This document shows, in pieces, positions 11,898-24,045 of a stretch of 64,000 nt of DNA. Under the pieces are notes generated by a model that searched no databases, was not told where the DNA came from, and saw only the letters and a list, made by a program, of their open reading frames with translations. Position 1 is the first letter of the stretch. The number at the start of each line of letters is the position of its first letter. The position numbers and the translations under genes are program-made. The DNA comes from Callorhinus ursinus (Eukaryota > Chordata > Mammalia > Carnivora > Otariidae): the NCBI RefSeq assembly GCF_003265705.1, contig NW_020313057.1, forward strand, positions 5,259,775 through 5,323,774. Reading direction: 5' to 3'.

Positions 11898-13055
11898 AAT
11901 CTGGGTTACACAGAAGAATACTTTTATTGCTTAAGATGAGCTACTTTTATAGCTCTGGACCTATAGTGGTTTTCAGGACTCAGTCTTAAAATGTTTTTCA
12001 GACACTAATTCATTAACTAGATGACAGAGAAACTGAAGCTCCAAGAGAACCAGAGAACATGGTTCCTGATCCCCAATCTGTAGCCTTCTTCAAACAAACA
12101 AACAAACAAACAAAAAAACCCTTTGCCAATTCAGGGACGCTGCCGGACACAGTTTCTATAAAGGCAATGTATTACTAAAACAAGGCAGTAAGGTGAAACG
12201 CTATGATTTTTTGCAAAATAGATTTCAGATAATAAGCCATAAAAGCCCCAAAGATTGGGGCTGGAAGAAAGGATATTTAAATGTATTTTAAAAATACATA
12301 GCCTCTGTCCTTTTGTCCAGCGAAGAGATACCCGTAGGGTGGCATTGGCTGGGTATGTTTAAGTCAGTGAAAAAGTATCTAGCAACTGAAACAGGAGGAT
12401 CGGTGTGTGCCAAGGCCGTGTGACATTTCAGCACCAGCCTGGGGGTGACCGCCCTCCTGGGGTCTGATCGCTATCCCTTGAGAGCTCTGTGGGCCACCTC
12501 CAGGGCTTTCCATGTCTCCAGGGCTCGCCTTGCAGGAGCAGCAGAAACTCTTCTCCAGGGAAGGAGCCTTCTTGGCAGCCACTTCAAGACTGTGAAGTGA
12601 TGACCCACTTCGCCTCGGAGTCAGAACGGATGAGGAAAGAGGTTGAGGTGAGAAGGCCCGAGGTCCCCTGGCTTTCCGAGGGGCAGGAGAAGGGCAGGAA
12701 GGCCCCCCACCCCTGTCCCCGAGCTTTGCTGACTTGGCACAAGTTAGCTTCTAACTTTTCTCGTGGGAGCCTCGGGATGAATATGAGGCCACTGAATTCC
12801 ATTTTTTTGGTTTTTGTGAATGGAACAGGACCCAGAAGCTTGACATAAAAGAACTTGGGGATCTTGCAGTTGTAATAATGACTCAGTTCCTTTGTTGTTC
12901 CTACGCAGTCAAGTTGGAAGGAAGCCTGAGGTGAGGTGTTACTGCTGCCTGGTAAATACTCGTCACCGTGGGTCCTACTCACACACTCAGTGGCTCACCG
13001 GGTTCAGCCAGCCTCGTCAGCGTGACATTCCTCTGTCGGACCCCCAAATCCCCTC
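11898..13055. other. intergenic, no gene seen
   Basis: Contains a short (CAAA)n run at 12096-12115. Sequence from 12380 becomes more GC-rich, with 67-132-codon frames on both strands. None has a recognisable motif, and plus and minus frames overlap. Confidence 0.5.
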
Positions 13056-13270
13056 TTCCCTCAAATCTCTAGCTTTCCATGCTGCCCCTGCTCCCCCACT
13101 TTGTAGGGATTGCCCCCATTCTGGCCTGTCCAAGACCTCAGCTTAAGCACCGCCTCCTCCGTGGAGATTTCCTGACTGTGCCCCCAAACAGCTCGACCAC
13201 CTCTTTTCTCCCTCTTTCTCTTTTCACAGTGCCTGGGATGTTCTGCCCGGCGGTGGCGCTGTTTCTGCGC
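13056..13270 (+). mobile_element. LINE-2 (L2) 3' fragment
   Basis: The patch CTCAGCTTAAGCACCGCCTCCTCCGTGGAGATTTCCTGACTG, followed by CTTTTCACAGTGCCTGG, resembles the 3' region of L2 in sense orientation. It is diverged, and the boundaries are approximate. Confidence 0.55.
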
Positions 13271-14885
13271 ACCCCCCACGGATCTCCCAGCTCTCTGTAG
13301 CCAGGGCCAAACGTTCATTCCCCTTAGCACCTGCCACAAGGAATGAACTCAGGTTGAAACTCAAGTTTCAAAAATGAAGCTGATTTGGAGGAGGTGAAAC
13401 CAAGTGGAAGGGGGTAAGGAAGGGGCTCGGGGGCCAAGCACTGGGGGCAGAAGCCTGGTGGGCAAACGCAAGGGAGCAGGGTGGTGATTGGTATCAGAGG
13501 CGGCGAGTCTGATGGGCACTGGAGGAAAGGACACAAGGGGAGAGTCCAGCAAGATGTGCTGGATTCTGCGTCAGTGATGTGTACTGCCACCTTAAAAGGG
13601 CCCCCAGGAGCTCAGGGAATGGGCCAGAGCCTTAGCATCCTCAGAGGATGCGATATGACCAGTGGGTGACTGGCTGCAAGCCAAGTGCCTGGCCAGTATT
13701 CTTAGAGCAGCTAAATCCCCAAACCCCGGGCGCCAAGTGCGGGAAAGGTCACAGTCTCCAGAGCAGTCACGACTGAGGGACAGGCTTCGGGGTCCAGATG
13801 ACGAGTCCCCGTTGAGATCCACCGGTGCTCAGCAGGGGCCCAGATCCAAGGATGACACCGGGCTCGGGGAGGCTGGCCACTGCAGAGTCACACATCCTCC
13901 AGCTCCAAAAGAGGAGCCTCTTGCCTACTTTTCAGGGTTTCCAAAAAAGAGAGTTCACTCCTTTCTTTCAGAGGGAAGCCTTCTTTCTTGGGTAAGTTAA
14001 GGTTGTGTGAACTCTGGAGGCTGCCTGGGAACTGCTGTGTGAGGCCCTGACTCAGGGTCGGTGTGTGGGACTGCTCCAGTTCAAACAGGAGGTCTGGACT
14101 CTGAACCCAAGCCCAGTGGCCAGGGTGGAGGGCTGAGGCCTGGGGTGGGGTGAGGGGGGGCAACTGAGAGGCTGTTTATCTGAATCAGGGTGTAGTCACA
14201 TAGCTGAGAAAGGGAGCCTCAGACTGATGCCATTCCGCAGATACCTCTGGTCTGTGCTCGTTGACTCAGGGCAAACCTGACGAAAGGCCATTCTTTTGGA
14301 AAGGTATGCAACCCAGGTGAGGAAACCTGAACCAGAGCCGGAGGGATGGCCTCGATCAAAGATCTGGGCTGATGCTGCCAGTTTGAAACCCCTGTAATCC
14401 CCGGGGTTGCAAGCTGGGGAGGAAACAAGAGCCTTTGTTTTTCTTTCAGTGGTGGTGCAGTTTTCCCCCTTAATTCTGGAATGCTTTCGTTTCCAGCTAG
14501 CTGCCCTGGTTTGGCTGATGCTGGTGGGAGGCAGCTCCCCACCTGGGGCCACAGCTTCTCAGAAATCCTAGTGTGCCTATCACCGAAGAGGCCAGGTCCA
14601 GACAGAGTTGTTCCGTGGGGGCAATTTGGCGTACACACAGAACCCAGTTGTAATTCTGACAAAACAAACAGACAGACAAACCCACAAGTTGCCTTTGGGG
14701 TTGGCCTCTAAATGTAAACACACTGTGTCCTGCCTAATGTTTTCAGTGGGGGGTGGGAGGGTGTCAGTCTAGAAAATCCTGCCTCAAAGAAACCTGTTAC
14801 GATAAATTTGAAACAGATTCCGGGGCAGCGTTTCAGGCAAGGAGCTGAGGGACTTTGAGGGGACTCTTTAAAGTCAGGTATCGTT
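13271..14885. other. GC-moderate intergenic block without recognised gene
   Basis: Open frames of up to 147 codons occur on both strands (for example 14219-14662 minus and 13662-14000 plus). They overlap, lack recognisable domains and show no flanking splice context. Nothing else was recognised. Confidence 0.45.
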
Positions 14886-15425
14886 GTGGGCTGATTTGGG
14901 TTCCCCCAAATTCCTGTGTGAAGCTCTTATCCCCGGTACCTCAGAATGTGCCTGAATTTGGAGATGGCCTTTAGCAGGGTAATTAAGTTAAAATGAGGTC
15001 ATTAGGGGGGCGCTTGGGCGGCTCAGTCGCTTAAGCGTCTGCCTTCGCCTCAGGTCATGATCCCAGGGTCCTGGGTTCAAGTCCCACCTCCAGCTCCTTG
15101 CTCTGTGGGGGAGCCTGCTTCTCCCTCTCACTCTGTCAAATAAATTAATAAAATCTTTTTAAAAAATGAGGTCATTAGGATGGACCCTAATCCATTGTCG
15201 CTGCTGTCCTTATTAGAAGAGATCAGGACCCAGATACAGAGACCCACCACGTGGAGAGACTCAGGGAGAAGGTGGCCAAGGAGAGCCGAGGAGAGCAGCG
15301 TCAGAAGGAAGCAATGCCGGCCGCACCTTGATCTCAGACTTGCAGCCTCCGGAACAGTGAGAGAATAAATGTTCGTGATTTCAGCTTCCCAGTGTGAGGG
15401 ACTTTGTTGTGGTCCCCAGGCAGAC
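14886..15425 (+). mobile_element. MaLR (MLT1-like) solo LTR split by a SINE
   Basis: GGTTCCCCCAAATTCCTGTGTGAAG, then AATTAAGTTAAAATGAGGTCATTAGG, CCTTATTAGAAGAGATCAGGACCCAGA, and finally TTGCAGCCTCCGGAACAGTGAGAGAATAAATG follow the order of remembered MLT1/MST LTR consensus sequences. These LTRs are non-coding relics of an old mammalian ERVL-related retroposon. A CAN-SINE is inserted at 15007-15163. Boundaries are approximate. Confidence 0.75.
15007..15163 (+). mobile_element. CAN-SINE nested in MaLR LTR
   Basis: The head GGGCGCTTGGGCGGCTCAGT leads to a CTCTGTCAAATAAATTAATAAAATC tail. The 16-base TSD AAATGAGGTCATTAGG lies at 14991-15006 and 15164-15179, inside the LTR, so the SINE is the younger insertion. 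Confidence 0.95.
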
Positions 15426-15579
15426 CCACACAGAGCTGACGAGGCGTGCCGTCCCGGAGGCAGGAACAGGGCCCCGGGAAAGGGAGGGAAGGGTCGGAGA
15501 CTGGAGGATTGCTCTGGAGTGACAGCTTAAGCGGAGTGTTCCAGATTAGGGAGAAAGACTCAGAAGGGGGGGGAATGAG

Positions 15580-15760
15580 GGCGCCTGGGTGGCTCAGTTG
15601 GTTAAGCGACTGCCTTCGGCTCAGGTCATGATCCTGGAGTCCCGGGATCGAGCCCCACATCGGGCTGCTTCTCCCTCTGACCCTCTTCCCTCTCGTGCTC
15701 TCTATCTCTCATTCTCTCTCTCTCAAATAAATAAATAAAATCTTAAAAAAAAAAAAAAAA
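15580..15760 (+). mobile_element. CAN-SINE
   Basis: The head GGGCGCCTGGGTGGCTCAGTT starts near 15579, and the tail is CAAATAAATAAATAAAATCTT plus about 16 A. The near-perfect TSD AGAAGGGGGG(GG)AATGA lies at about 15562-15578 and 15760-15774. The copies differ in G-run length. Confidence 0.95.
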
Positions 15761-15774
15761 GAAGGGGGGAATGA

Positions 15775-16287
15775 AGGATAATTGTTAAGTAAGACTGGAC
15801 GAGGGTAAAAGTAACAAACCAGTCTAGCTCTGCTTTCCCTACTTGGGTTCCACACACCCTTCTCTTTCTTACAGCCCAGCTTGTTTCTCCCTGCCCAAGG
15901 TCTTATCGTGTCTCTCAGGAATATACACCGTTTATTTGGGGACCCCTGAAGGTGGAACAATACGCTGTCCCCCCACCCCCACCCCAACGCCAGTAATCTC
16001 TACTGATAGAACTTCACCGTGGTGGTGGAGAATTTAGAGTAAAGGCCCTTCCTAAGTGGCGCTCAGATTGTATCACTTGGGGAACAGCCTGCTATTTCTA
16101 TTCTTAATTAAGGTTGCCTCAGTGAAGAAGTACAATATGCAAAAAAAAAGGAGAAGAAGAAGAAGATTACGGACTTGTAGGAGGCCACACTGAATTTCAA
16201 ATGGAACAACATCCCCCCGTATGGAGTCCCCACATAGAGTCCTGTCTCCTTGTTAGTCTCACATCTTGATTCATCTCTCTCTCTCTC
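15775..16287. other. intergenic, no gene seen
   Basis: Contains a short GA-rich run near 16141-16165. No recognisable gene. Confidence 0.5.
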
Positions 16288-16440
16288 TTTTTTTAGAGAG
16301 GGAGAGAGAGAGAGAGAATCTTAAGCAGGCTTTACGCCCATTGTGGAGCCCAATAGGGCTCAATCTCATGACCCTGAGATCATGATCTGAGCCAAAATCA
16401 AGAGTCGGACGCTTAACTGACTGAGCCACCCAGATGTCCC
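16288..16440 (-). mobile_element. CAN-SINE, older subtype
   Basis: Reverse orientation: GAGAGAGAGAATCTTAAGCAGGC, then GATCATGATCTGAGCC, and the end CTGAGCCACCCAGATGTCCC. It is more diverged than most copies here, and no clear TSD was found. Confidence 0.9.
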
Positions 16441-17166
16441 AATTCCTGTCTCTTTTATTTTTAGTACCTTAAAACAAAATCAGCAACCCAACATAACCAG
16501 GAGTTGGGCCGGCATTGGAAGTTCTGCCATGAAGTGGACCCAGAGAGCCCCAGAAGTGAGTTATTTCATTGGTTTGCGTCTTGATTTCTCCACGTGCAAA
16601 CCCGTGAGCCATGCTAACCTACTGCCTCTTTGCTCAAAATGCTGTCAGGGACATTTGAGCTGCAATAAATTCAGATTCTCAGTAACTGTTGGTAAGTACT
16701 TAGCTCCAACATACTTTTTACTAGAAGTGGGAAAGATAGTGACCTGAAGCTTAAGATCCCCCCTTTAAAGTTTTGAGTGTGAAAAGGACTGTTTCTTGCT
16801 TTTTATGAAAAAACAAAACAAAACAAAAAACCAACCATTCATTTTGCTCATTAAATTGTTATGATTTTCTTTTAATAACAGTTCTGGAATAGGGAGAAAT
16901 TCCCAAAACCCATGGAAAGGATGGCTCTCATCTCACTATAATTTTTGATAATTATAGCTGAGAGCAGTTCATTTAGTTGGCTTCATTTGGGAGAACTAAA
17001 ATGTATCTCTCTGAGTGTTCTCTTTGTAATAGTTCTTGTTTTGATAGAATCTCTTCCAAATCCATCAAACATCCTTTTTTCTTCCTAGTCATTGTCCACT
17101 GGATATAGGGTCATCATAATATTACTGTTGCGCTAAGGTGTAAATCAGTCCTGTCATCACAGAGCC

Positions 17167-17207
<41 letters not shown>

Positions 17208-17465
17208 CCCTTGTGGCTAAATGATCATACTTTTTGGAATATTGTGTCAACTTAGTGCCGTTGTCTATTTTTGTCCATCTGTGTACTTCGAGTCTCTCCC
17301 ACTTGCTGTGGCCTGGGAGAGCAGACACCAAGCTTGTTAGAATATGTCTACAACTAGATAAAATTGACTTTGAACTCCAGGTGTCAGGAGGTCTTTGGTG
17401 AATAGTGGTACAGTGGATATTTGTGAATACAATCCCAGCTTGCATTACTGCCTTTCCAGTAGCTC
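16441..17465. other. intergenic; dinucleotide repeat, otherwise nothing recognised
   Basis: Unique-looking AT-rich sequence with an (AAAAC)n-like patch near 16810 and the (TG)n tract listed separately. Confidence 0.5.
17169..17203. repeat. (TG)n microsatellite
   Basis: About 17 uninterrupted TG units. This simple repeat is probably length-polymorphic and able to adopt Z-DNA. Confidence 0.95.
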
Positions 17466-17945
17466 CTGATTTCTACTAGGGGCTCCACGTTTGGAGCCCT
17501 TGAGCCCAGCTAAGCCAATCAGCACATTGCATTCCCCTAGGCGTGTGGTTGGTCCAGAGGTGAGCAATGGACTCAAGAAGGTCCAGTCAGAGTGCTCTCA
17601 GCATCTCTAGCTAGGATACCTTGATAAAAGCACCTGCTCTTTCTGGGACATGGAATAAACCATATAGCCTGGATCTATCCACAGTCATCTTGTCACCATT
17701 AGTGAGTTAGCTTTAGGATGAGGGTGATACCAGCGAAGGCAGGATGAAGAGAAGAATTGAAACAATACTGTGGTGACATCTTCTAAGCACTGGATTAACC
17801 ATTGCCTAAAGCTCCCCCTACCTCTGGATACTTTGCTCTTTCTTTCTTTCTTTCTTTTTTTGGTAAGACTCCAATGACAAATCTCCTTATTGTCTAAGCC
17901 AGGTTGAGTTAGCTTTTCTGATACTTACATCAAAGAAAGTCCTAA
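17466..17945 (+). repeat. ancient interspersed repeat, probable L1M 3' UTR-type
   Basis: The order 'agccaatcagcacattgcat' near 17513, then GTCTAAGCCAGGTTGAGTTAGC and 'agaaagtcctaat' near 17935, resembles a remembered old repeat whose consensus ends 'AAGCCAGTTTGAGTTG...GAGTCCTAAT'. Family assignment is uncertain. A (TTTC)n run lies at 17838-17855. Confidence 0.4.
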
Positions 17946-18082
17946 TGGTTCATAATATGAAAGAATTTTGGACTTGGACTTGGACTTGGTATAAAATCTA
18001 TTTTGATACTTCGGAAGATACCGTTGACATACCTCCTGGTAATACATGGGTATCCACTTATTCTTTAAATTGTACATATGCA

Positions 18083-18228
18083 GGGGCGCCTGGGTGGCTC
18101 AGTTGGTTAGGCATCTGACTCTTGATCTCAGCTCAGGTCTTAATCTCAGGGTCGTGAGTTTGAGCCCTGCAAGGGGCTCTGTGTGGGGCGTGAAGCCTAC
18201 TTAAAAATATAAATAAATAAAATAAAAT
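18083..18228 (+). mobile_element. CAN-SINE, short older subtype
   Basis: The head GGGCGCCTGGGTGGCTCAGTT is followed by a short body that lacks the CT-rich stretch and by an AAATAAATAAAATAAAAT tail. TSD AAATTGTACATATGCA (16 bases) is at 18067-18082 and 18229-18244. Confidence 0.95.
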
Positions 18229-18334
18229 AAATTGTACATATGCATTATATGCACTTTCGTATGTATGATATTTCATTATAAAAAAAAGAAAACAGTTATT
18301 ACCATTATACACCCATTTAGGCAGAATAACCAAT

Positions 18335-19255
18335 AACATTCATTCAAAAAATATTTATTGAATGTCTATGATATGCCAGACACATTCTTGGTCCTTGAGA
18401 TATAGTGGGGAAATAAGACAAAAATTGCCACTCACAAAAAAATTTTTTCTTAAACAAAGGATATATAGTAATATTAGGTAATGATGTGTGCCAGGAAAAA
18501 AAGTAAAGAAGCTTAAGGGAAAGACCAAAATGTGCTGTCATTTTCGGCAGCATGGCGGGGAAGGCATCTCTGATGAGATGACATTTGAGCAGATATGTGA
18601 AGGAAGGTGAGGAGGTGAGCCTTGCAGATATTGAAGGATTTGGGAAGAGCTCTCCAGGCAGGGGGAACAGTATGTGCAAAGGTCCTGAGGTAAGAGTGAG
18701 CTTGGAGTGCTCTGGGAACAACATGAAGGCTGGTGGCCCAGAGTGTAGGGGGTGAGGGAGAGGGTGTCAGAAAGGCAGCTAGGAACACAGCCTCATAAGC
18801 TATAGCAAGGACTGACTAAATTCAGAGAGAGATGGGATACATTTGGAGGATTTTGAACAGGGAGTGTTAGGATCTGACTTAGCATTCAAAGAATCACTGT
18901 TGCTATGTGGAGAATAGTGTGTAGAGTAAAGGTGGACCCAGGGAGGCCAGTTAGGAGGCCGTTGCATTATTCCAGGTGAGACAAACAGTGGCCTTGACTT
19001 TGCTATAGCAGTAGGGAGAGCGAAAGGTGGTCAGACCCCCAAAATGGAGCCTAGAATTTGTCAGGGGGCGTGGGTAGGATGTGCGATGGGAGACAACAAG
19101 AGGAATCATGGTGCTTCCAAGTTTTTCCCTTAGGAACACTTGGAGGAGGAGCAAGTTTGGGGAGAGACTCAAGAGTTCTGTGTTGGACTTGTTAAATTTG
19201 TGATGCCCGATTAGACATTCAAGTGAAGCTCAGGTGGGCAGATGGGTGTGCAAAT
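18335..19255 (-). mobile_element. LINE-2 (L2), long 3' portion
   Basis: On the plus strand it reads as reversed L2: ATTCATTCAAAAAATATTTATTGAATG near 18340. Then follow GGCATCTCTGATGAGATGACATTTGAGC, AGCTCTCCAGGCAGGGGGAACAG, GCAAAGGTCCTGAGGTAAGAG, CCAGTTAGGAGGCCGTTGCATTATTCCAGG and 'gtgatgcccgattagacattcaagtg' near 19200. This order matches the L2 3' coding end and UTR. It is among the longest ancient elements here. No open frame survives. Confidence 0.85.
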
Positions 19256-20880
19256 ATGTGTTAGGGAGACTTTATCTAGCCTTACCATTGATTATCCTAT
19301 CAGTGACTGGTGGAAAACTAAAGACAAATGAATGAAGCGGATGGAAACTTGAGGAACACTGGTGGTCTTTACTACAATATCCATGTAGAGGCTCTGAAAA
19401 CTTCTAAGTGAGCTGCCTAAAATGGACTGATGCCCTGTATCTGATCCACAAATCATGGTATTGGGGGACGGAACAGAGATGACCTGAAAACCCTCGGGAA
19501 GCTCTCCTGTGTGGCACCATCCACCACCACCAGACCGTTCTCACTGTGCTCAGATGTTGCTTGCTTCGCCAGCCTTCTGAATGGCAAAGGCACAGCCCTG
19601 CAAGAGGAGAATACACGGACTGTTGCATTTTATCTTTTGCTCCCAAAGTCCGTAAGCACTGTGGATTCTGTCCTTCTGCATCTGATGCCATTCTCCCTGC
19701 CGAGTGACTAAGGGAACCCGTAAATGCCGCTCTAGCACTGGGAGCGGATAATGACAGTATTACCTGGGACTGTGAGAGCCCCTCCCCTGGATACTTGGTA
19801 ACCCCCGACCTTCGACCCTCCAGCTCTGTGCAGTGTGCGCAGCATTAAACATGAAACCAGTGGGCTCTGCCTCTTCTGTTCTCAGGGTAGGTCTCTATCA
19901 GACACGTTTACACCTTAGTCCTTGGGCGGTTCTCTGTAATATGATCTAACCTAGATTTCAAAATGAACACCAAACATAAATGTTCTAGGAGTTTAAACAA
20001 AAAAATGCTGGCTAAACCTAGCGAAATTCTTTCTCCATTTTCCCAAAGGAAGAGGGCAAAAAGAGAAGGCATGTGACAGAGCCTTAGTAACTCTTGTGTA
20101 CTCTTTCTATGGAAGGATTAAAAGCTCCCTCGACGCAGTCAGCCCAAATACTCCCCTGTAGTTTTGCATTCAAATTAACTAATGAGATAAACCTCCCATT
20201 CCAGTTTCCTGTCTTTGGTTTTCATTGCTATTGCAGTCTTACTAATCATTTCCTGCAGTTTTTCCTTCTTTTGCTGTGATAAATATTAATGCCTTTAATT
20301 TTCCATTCCTCCTTTGGCCTGGGGAGTCTGCTAGGAGAGAGGATTTCTTATTCTCTAGTCTGCCTTTCTCAGCGATGAACAATTTTCATTTTCCAGAGCA
20401 GATTTTTGTAGGTCAGTTTTTAATGCAGACCTTCACTTTTGTTTTACTTTGTTCTAAAAAGAATGAGAAGCCTACAACAGCCAGAGTTGAATCCAAGAAT
20501 TTGAGGCTTTTTTTGGTTTCTTGTTTATTGTTTTCTCTCAGGAGTCCTTAACCTGGGCTTCTAGTGTTGTGTGAATTCCCTGAGATTATATGCAACAATT
20601 TGTGCATCTATGAGTAATGCTCCTCACCCCGCCCCCGGATAAAGATGTCATAACTTTCATCAGGTTTTCAAAACATTTTACTAAAATAAACTCAGAAGCC
20701 TTCAGGAACCCTACTTAATCATTCTGGAGATTATTGCTTTGGGCAAATCTGGTGACCAATCCTTACCATATCCAAGAACAAAGAGAGGATCTTCTAGAGA
20801 CCATAGGAAAAAGGCTATCTTCTTTTCCCTCAGATTCACAGAATATTTAAACTAAAACTTTCCTTTTCCTCACCTCTTCC
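19256..20880. other. intergenic, no gene seen
   Basis: Unique-looking sequence with short frames on both strands and no recognisable domain. Confidence 0.5.
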
Positions 20881-21005
20881 TCATTCTGCAGATGCAGGGA
20901 CTGATTTCTTAAAATGATAGATGAGGTGCCCAAAGTCTCACAGCTGAGTAGTTGTGGAGGTAGGACTAGAATCTGAGTCTGGTTCGTGATTCTATCCACC
21001 ATCCA
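20881..21005 (+). repeat. MIR SINE remnant
   Basis: 'TCCTCATTCTGCAGATGCAGGGACTGA', then CCCAAAGTCTCACAGCTGAGTAG and 'GGACTAGAATCTGAGTCTG', follow the MIR core order in sense. Confidence 0.65.
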
Positions 21006-21605
21006 CTCTCCGTCACCAACAGCAAGATGACCTCTAGCCCTCCATAATATTCAGCACCCCAGATGCTTCTTTCTTCATTAGGATGCACCAATTTATTCTC
21101 TCTGACTGAAGCAATTTCATTCCAAGTGCCTAGGTAAAAGTACCTAAGTAATATTTAGTAATTGAAAAGAAACCTTCCAAACCACGTAAAGGGTCTGTAT
21201 GTCATTAACTTGAGAAATCATTTCTTGTCTTTCCCAGCCTACAGAGAACATTCTTGAGTGTGTTGTATACTCCAGGCATTACAAAGTGAGTTATCTCTTT
21301 GTTCTGTGCTCCTCATTTCTCCCAGGATTTTAGGGGCCTTGAGGACATGGACCTTCTGTTGAATGGTTTCTATCTCAGAGGATCTAGCGCATAGGCCCCT
21401 TAATAAGGCAGATGTTTGTGGAAAGATTAACACTATTTGAATATTCCATTACACTTTTAGGACATTATCTAGGTGTAACCCTGAGCTCCATAATTCATAA
21501 GCTCAGATGCCTTCAAGGGTCAGGCAGATAATTTAAATTAGTGAGGCAAAAAAAGTGTAGGACTATAGGGGTGGGAACTTCATGCCCCATCACATTTAAT
21601 CTTTA
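21006..21605. other. intergenic, nothing firmly recognised
   Basis: The part near 21290-21420 is weakly L2-like (GAGGACATGGACC, then GATCTAGCGCATAGG). No gene seen. Confidence 0.4.
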
Positions 21606-22793
21606 AAAAAAAAAAAAAAAAGCACTTCAGAGGCCAAACTTCCAGCTATGGTAGCATGGTAAGGTCCAGCAAATCCTCTCCCCACAGAACAAGTAGAAAA
21701 CTGGAGGGAAAAAAAAAAAAGGGAAAAAGGAAAAAAAACCCCACCAAAATAAAAAACAAAAAACCCCCCAGCTGTTTCTGGGCCCTGGAAATTGGCCAAA
21801 GGCAGATAACAAATTGAGAAGCATTTCCTCATGAAAAATAGCTAGAGCTTCGGGAAAGAACAGTGGGGGTCTGTAGCCTTTTTGTCTTCTCTGCTACTAT
21901 CCCTGCTCTCTTTCCCAGTTTTCCCCAGTTTTATCAGCAAGAGGCTGACCAGGAAAAGAAAAAATTAAGCAAGTTTGCTGCCAAAGGGAGCACATCAATT
22001 TTGGGCAGAGGGCAAAAACCTGCAGTGTGGACAGTAACAGAGAACTCAGCAGGAAACTAATGGGGAAAACTCACGGCTCTGCAGGTGTGAGAATGTGCTC
22101 CTGGTTGGGGTAAGCAGCAGGCCAGCCATACATTTAGCAGAAAATCTTGGAATGGGGGAGCTGAGATGGGCTTTCACACATTCCTGGCTGCCTGGGAAGC
22201 TATGTGCATGTGCACCCCAGAGAGCCCAATAGAAAGTGAAAACCAGGGCAACTTAGGACTGGCTAACCATCAGATGCTATCCCCAACCCTCACACACATC
22301 TGTGTGCAGGGATGGAAGCTTTACAGGCCTGTGGTATTTGAGAAAAACCTCTGCCCAAATTCACTGGCTGACCATTAAGCCACACAGGTACAGGGTGACC
22401 CCTAGGAGATCAGGCTAAGAAATAAAAATAGAAAGAAACCTATACACAGGCATCAGTAACTACGCAAATGTGGGGAAGAGAGGTTCTGCCATTCAAGTGT
22501 AGACCAGTATAAAATAAAACCCTCAGGAAGAGAAATCAGAACCCAGAGTTACTAAAATATTACCTAAAACAAATATTACCTGAAACATGTGGTTTTCACA
22601 CACACAAAAAATAAATTGCAAGACATGCAAACACAGCAAAATGTGACTCATACTCAGAAAAAAAAAAGGCAGTGAATAGAAATTGACTCTGAGTGGGCCC
22701 AGATGTTGAATTTAGCAGATAAAGGCTTCAAAACAGTTATTTTAAACAGGTTCAAGGAAATAAGGGAAACCATATTTTAAAAATTAAAGGAAC

Positions 22794-22980
22794 AGGCACC
22801 TGGGTGGCTCAGTCGGTTGAGCGTCTGCCTTCGGCTGAGGTCACGATCCCAGGGTCCTGGGATGGAGTCCCACATCGGGCTCCCTGTTCAGCGGAGAGTC
22901 TGCTTCTCCCTCTGCCCCTGCCCCCTGTGCTTGCACACTCTCCCTCTCTCTCTCTCACAAAAATAAATAAAATCTTTAAA
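22794..22980 (+). mobile_element. CAN-SINE nested in HAL1-like element
   Basis: The head AGGCACCTGGGTGGCTCAGTCGG leads to a CACAAAAATAAATAAAATCTTTAA tail. The flanking short direct repeat is imperfect (AAATTAAAGGAA near 22781 versus AAATTTAAGGAA near 22979). Confidence 0.9.
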
Positions 22981-23334
22981 AATTTAAGGAAAATATGGCA
23001 CAATGACTCAATAAATATGGAATCTCAACAGAGAAATAAAATCTATAAAAAGGGACCACATGGAAATACTGGAATACTGAAAAGTACAATAATCAAATGA
23101 AAAATTCACTATTAGGCTCAGGAGCAGATACAGGATGGCAGAAAAAAGAATCAATGAACGTGAGATAAATCAGTAGAAATTACACAATCTGGACAACACA
23201 CAGGAAAAAGATTGAAGAAACAGAGCTTTTGAGATGTGGGACAATATTAAACACACCAAAATACATGTAATGGGAGTCTCAGAAGGAGATGAGAAAAGAG
23301 TGGAAAATATCTGAATAAATAATTTCCAAATCTG

Positions 23335-23527
23335 GGGCACCTGGGTGGCTCAGTCGGTTAAGCCTCTGCCTTCGGCTCAGGTCATGATCTCAGGGTCCTG
23401 GGATCGAGCCCCATATCAGGGTCTCTGCTCAGCAGGGAGCCTGCTTCTCCCTCTCCCTCTGCCACTCTCTGCTTGTGCTCTCTCTTTCTCTGTCAAATAA
23501 ATAATAAATAAATAAAATCTTTTTTTT
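23335..23527 (+). mobile_element. CAN-SINE nested in HAL1-like element
   Basis: The head GGGCACCTGGGTGGCTCAGTCGGTTAAG leads to a CAAATAAATAATAAATAAATAAAATC tail. The TSD copies AATTTCCAAATCTG (23321-23334) and AAATTCCAAATCTG (about 23529-23542) differ by one base. Confidence 0.95.
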
Positions 23528-24045
23528 AAAATTCCAAATCTGATGAATAGCATTAACCCACAGGCCCAAAAGCTCAATGAATTCCCACATAATAAACACA
23601 AAGAGAACCACATCTGGACACATCATAAACTGCTTAAAGGCAAAGACAAAGAAGTAATCCTGAAAAGAGCAAGAGGAAGACAAGTCATCAAATACAGGAC
23701 AAAACTATTAATGGCTGATTTCTCATTCAAAGGAGACCAGAGGCACTGGAATCCCAGCTTCAGAATGCTCTGCTTTCAAACAAGTGTCAATCAAGATCTC
23801 TATATCCGGCAAAACTATTAATGAAAACGAAGGTAAAATAAACATATCCTTAGATATTACCCAAAAATCGCCAAGAGAATTTGTTGCTAGCAGATGTTCC
23901 CTATAATAAATAAGTAAAAGAAGTCCTTTAAGCTAAGATTAAATTACACCCGGTAGTAACTTGAATCCACAGGAAGAAACAAGGAGCTCCAGAAATTGTG
24001 TATGCAGATAAATATAGAGATCTCACGTCTTTCATTTCCTACTGT

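Larger units (their letters stand above)
21625..24040 (+). mobile_element. HAL1 / old L1 ORF1-type element, interrupted by two SINEs
   Basis: The block reads like the ORF1 region of HAL1 or old L1M elements: GGAGTCTCAGAAGGAGATGAGAAAAGAG near 23272, 'agcattaacccacaggcccaaaagctcaatgaa' near 23550, 'gacacatcataaac' near 23616, 'AATTTGTTGCTAGCAGATGTTCCCTATAATAAA' near 23878 and 'gaagtcctttaagct' near 23920. Stops and indels interrupt the frame, so it is a dead remnant. CAN-SINEs sit at 22794-22980 and 23335-23527. The left boundary is uncertain, and the stretch before 22300 could be a different repeat. Confidence 0.7.

Noticed and set aside
14219..14662. 147-codon minus-strand frame
   Set aside because: No domain is recognisable, and it overlaps frames in other registers and on the opposite strand.
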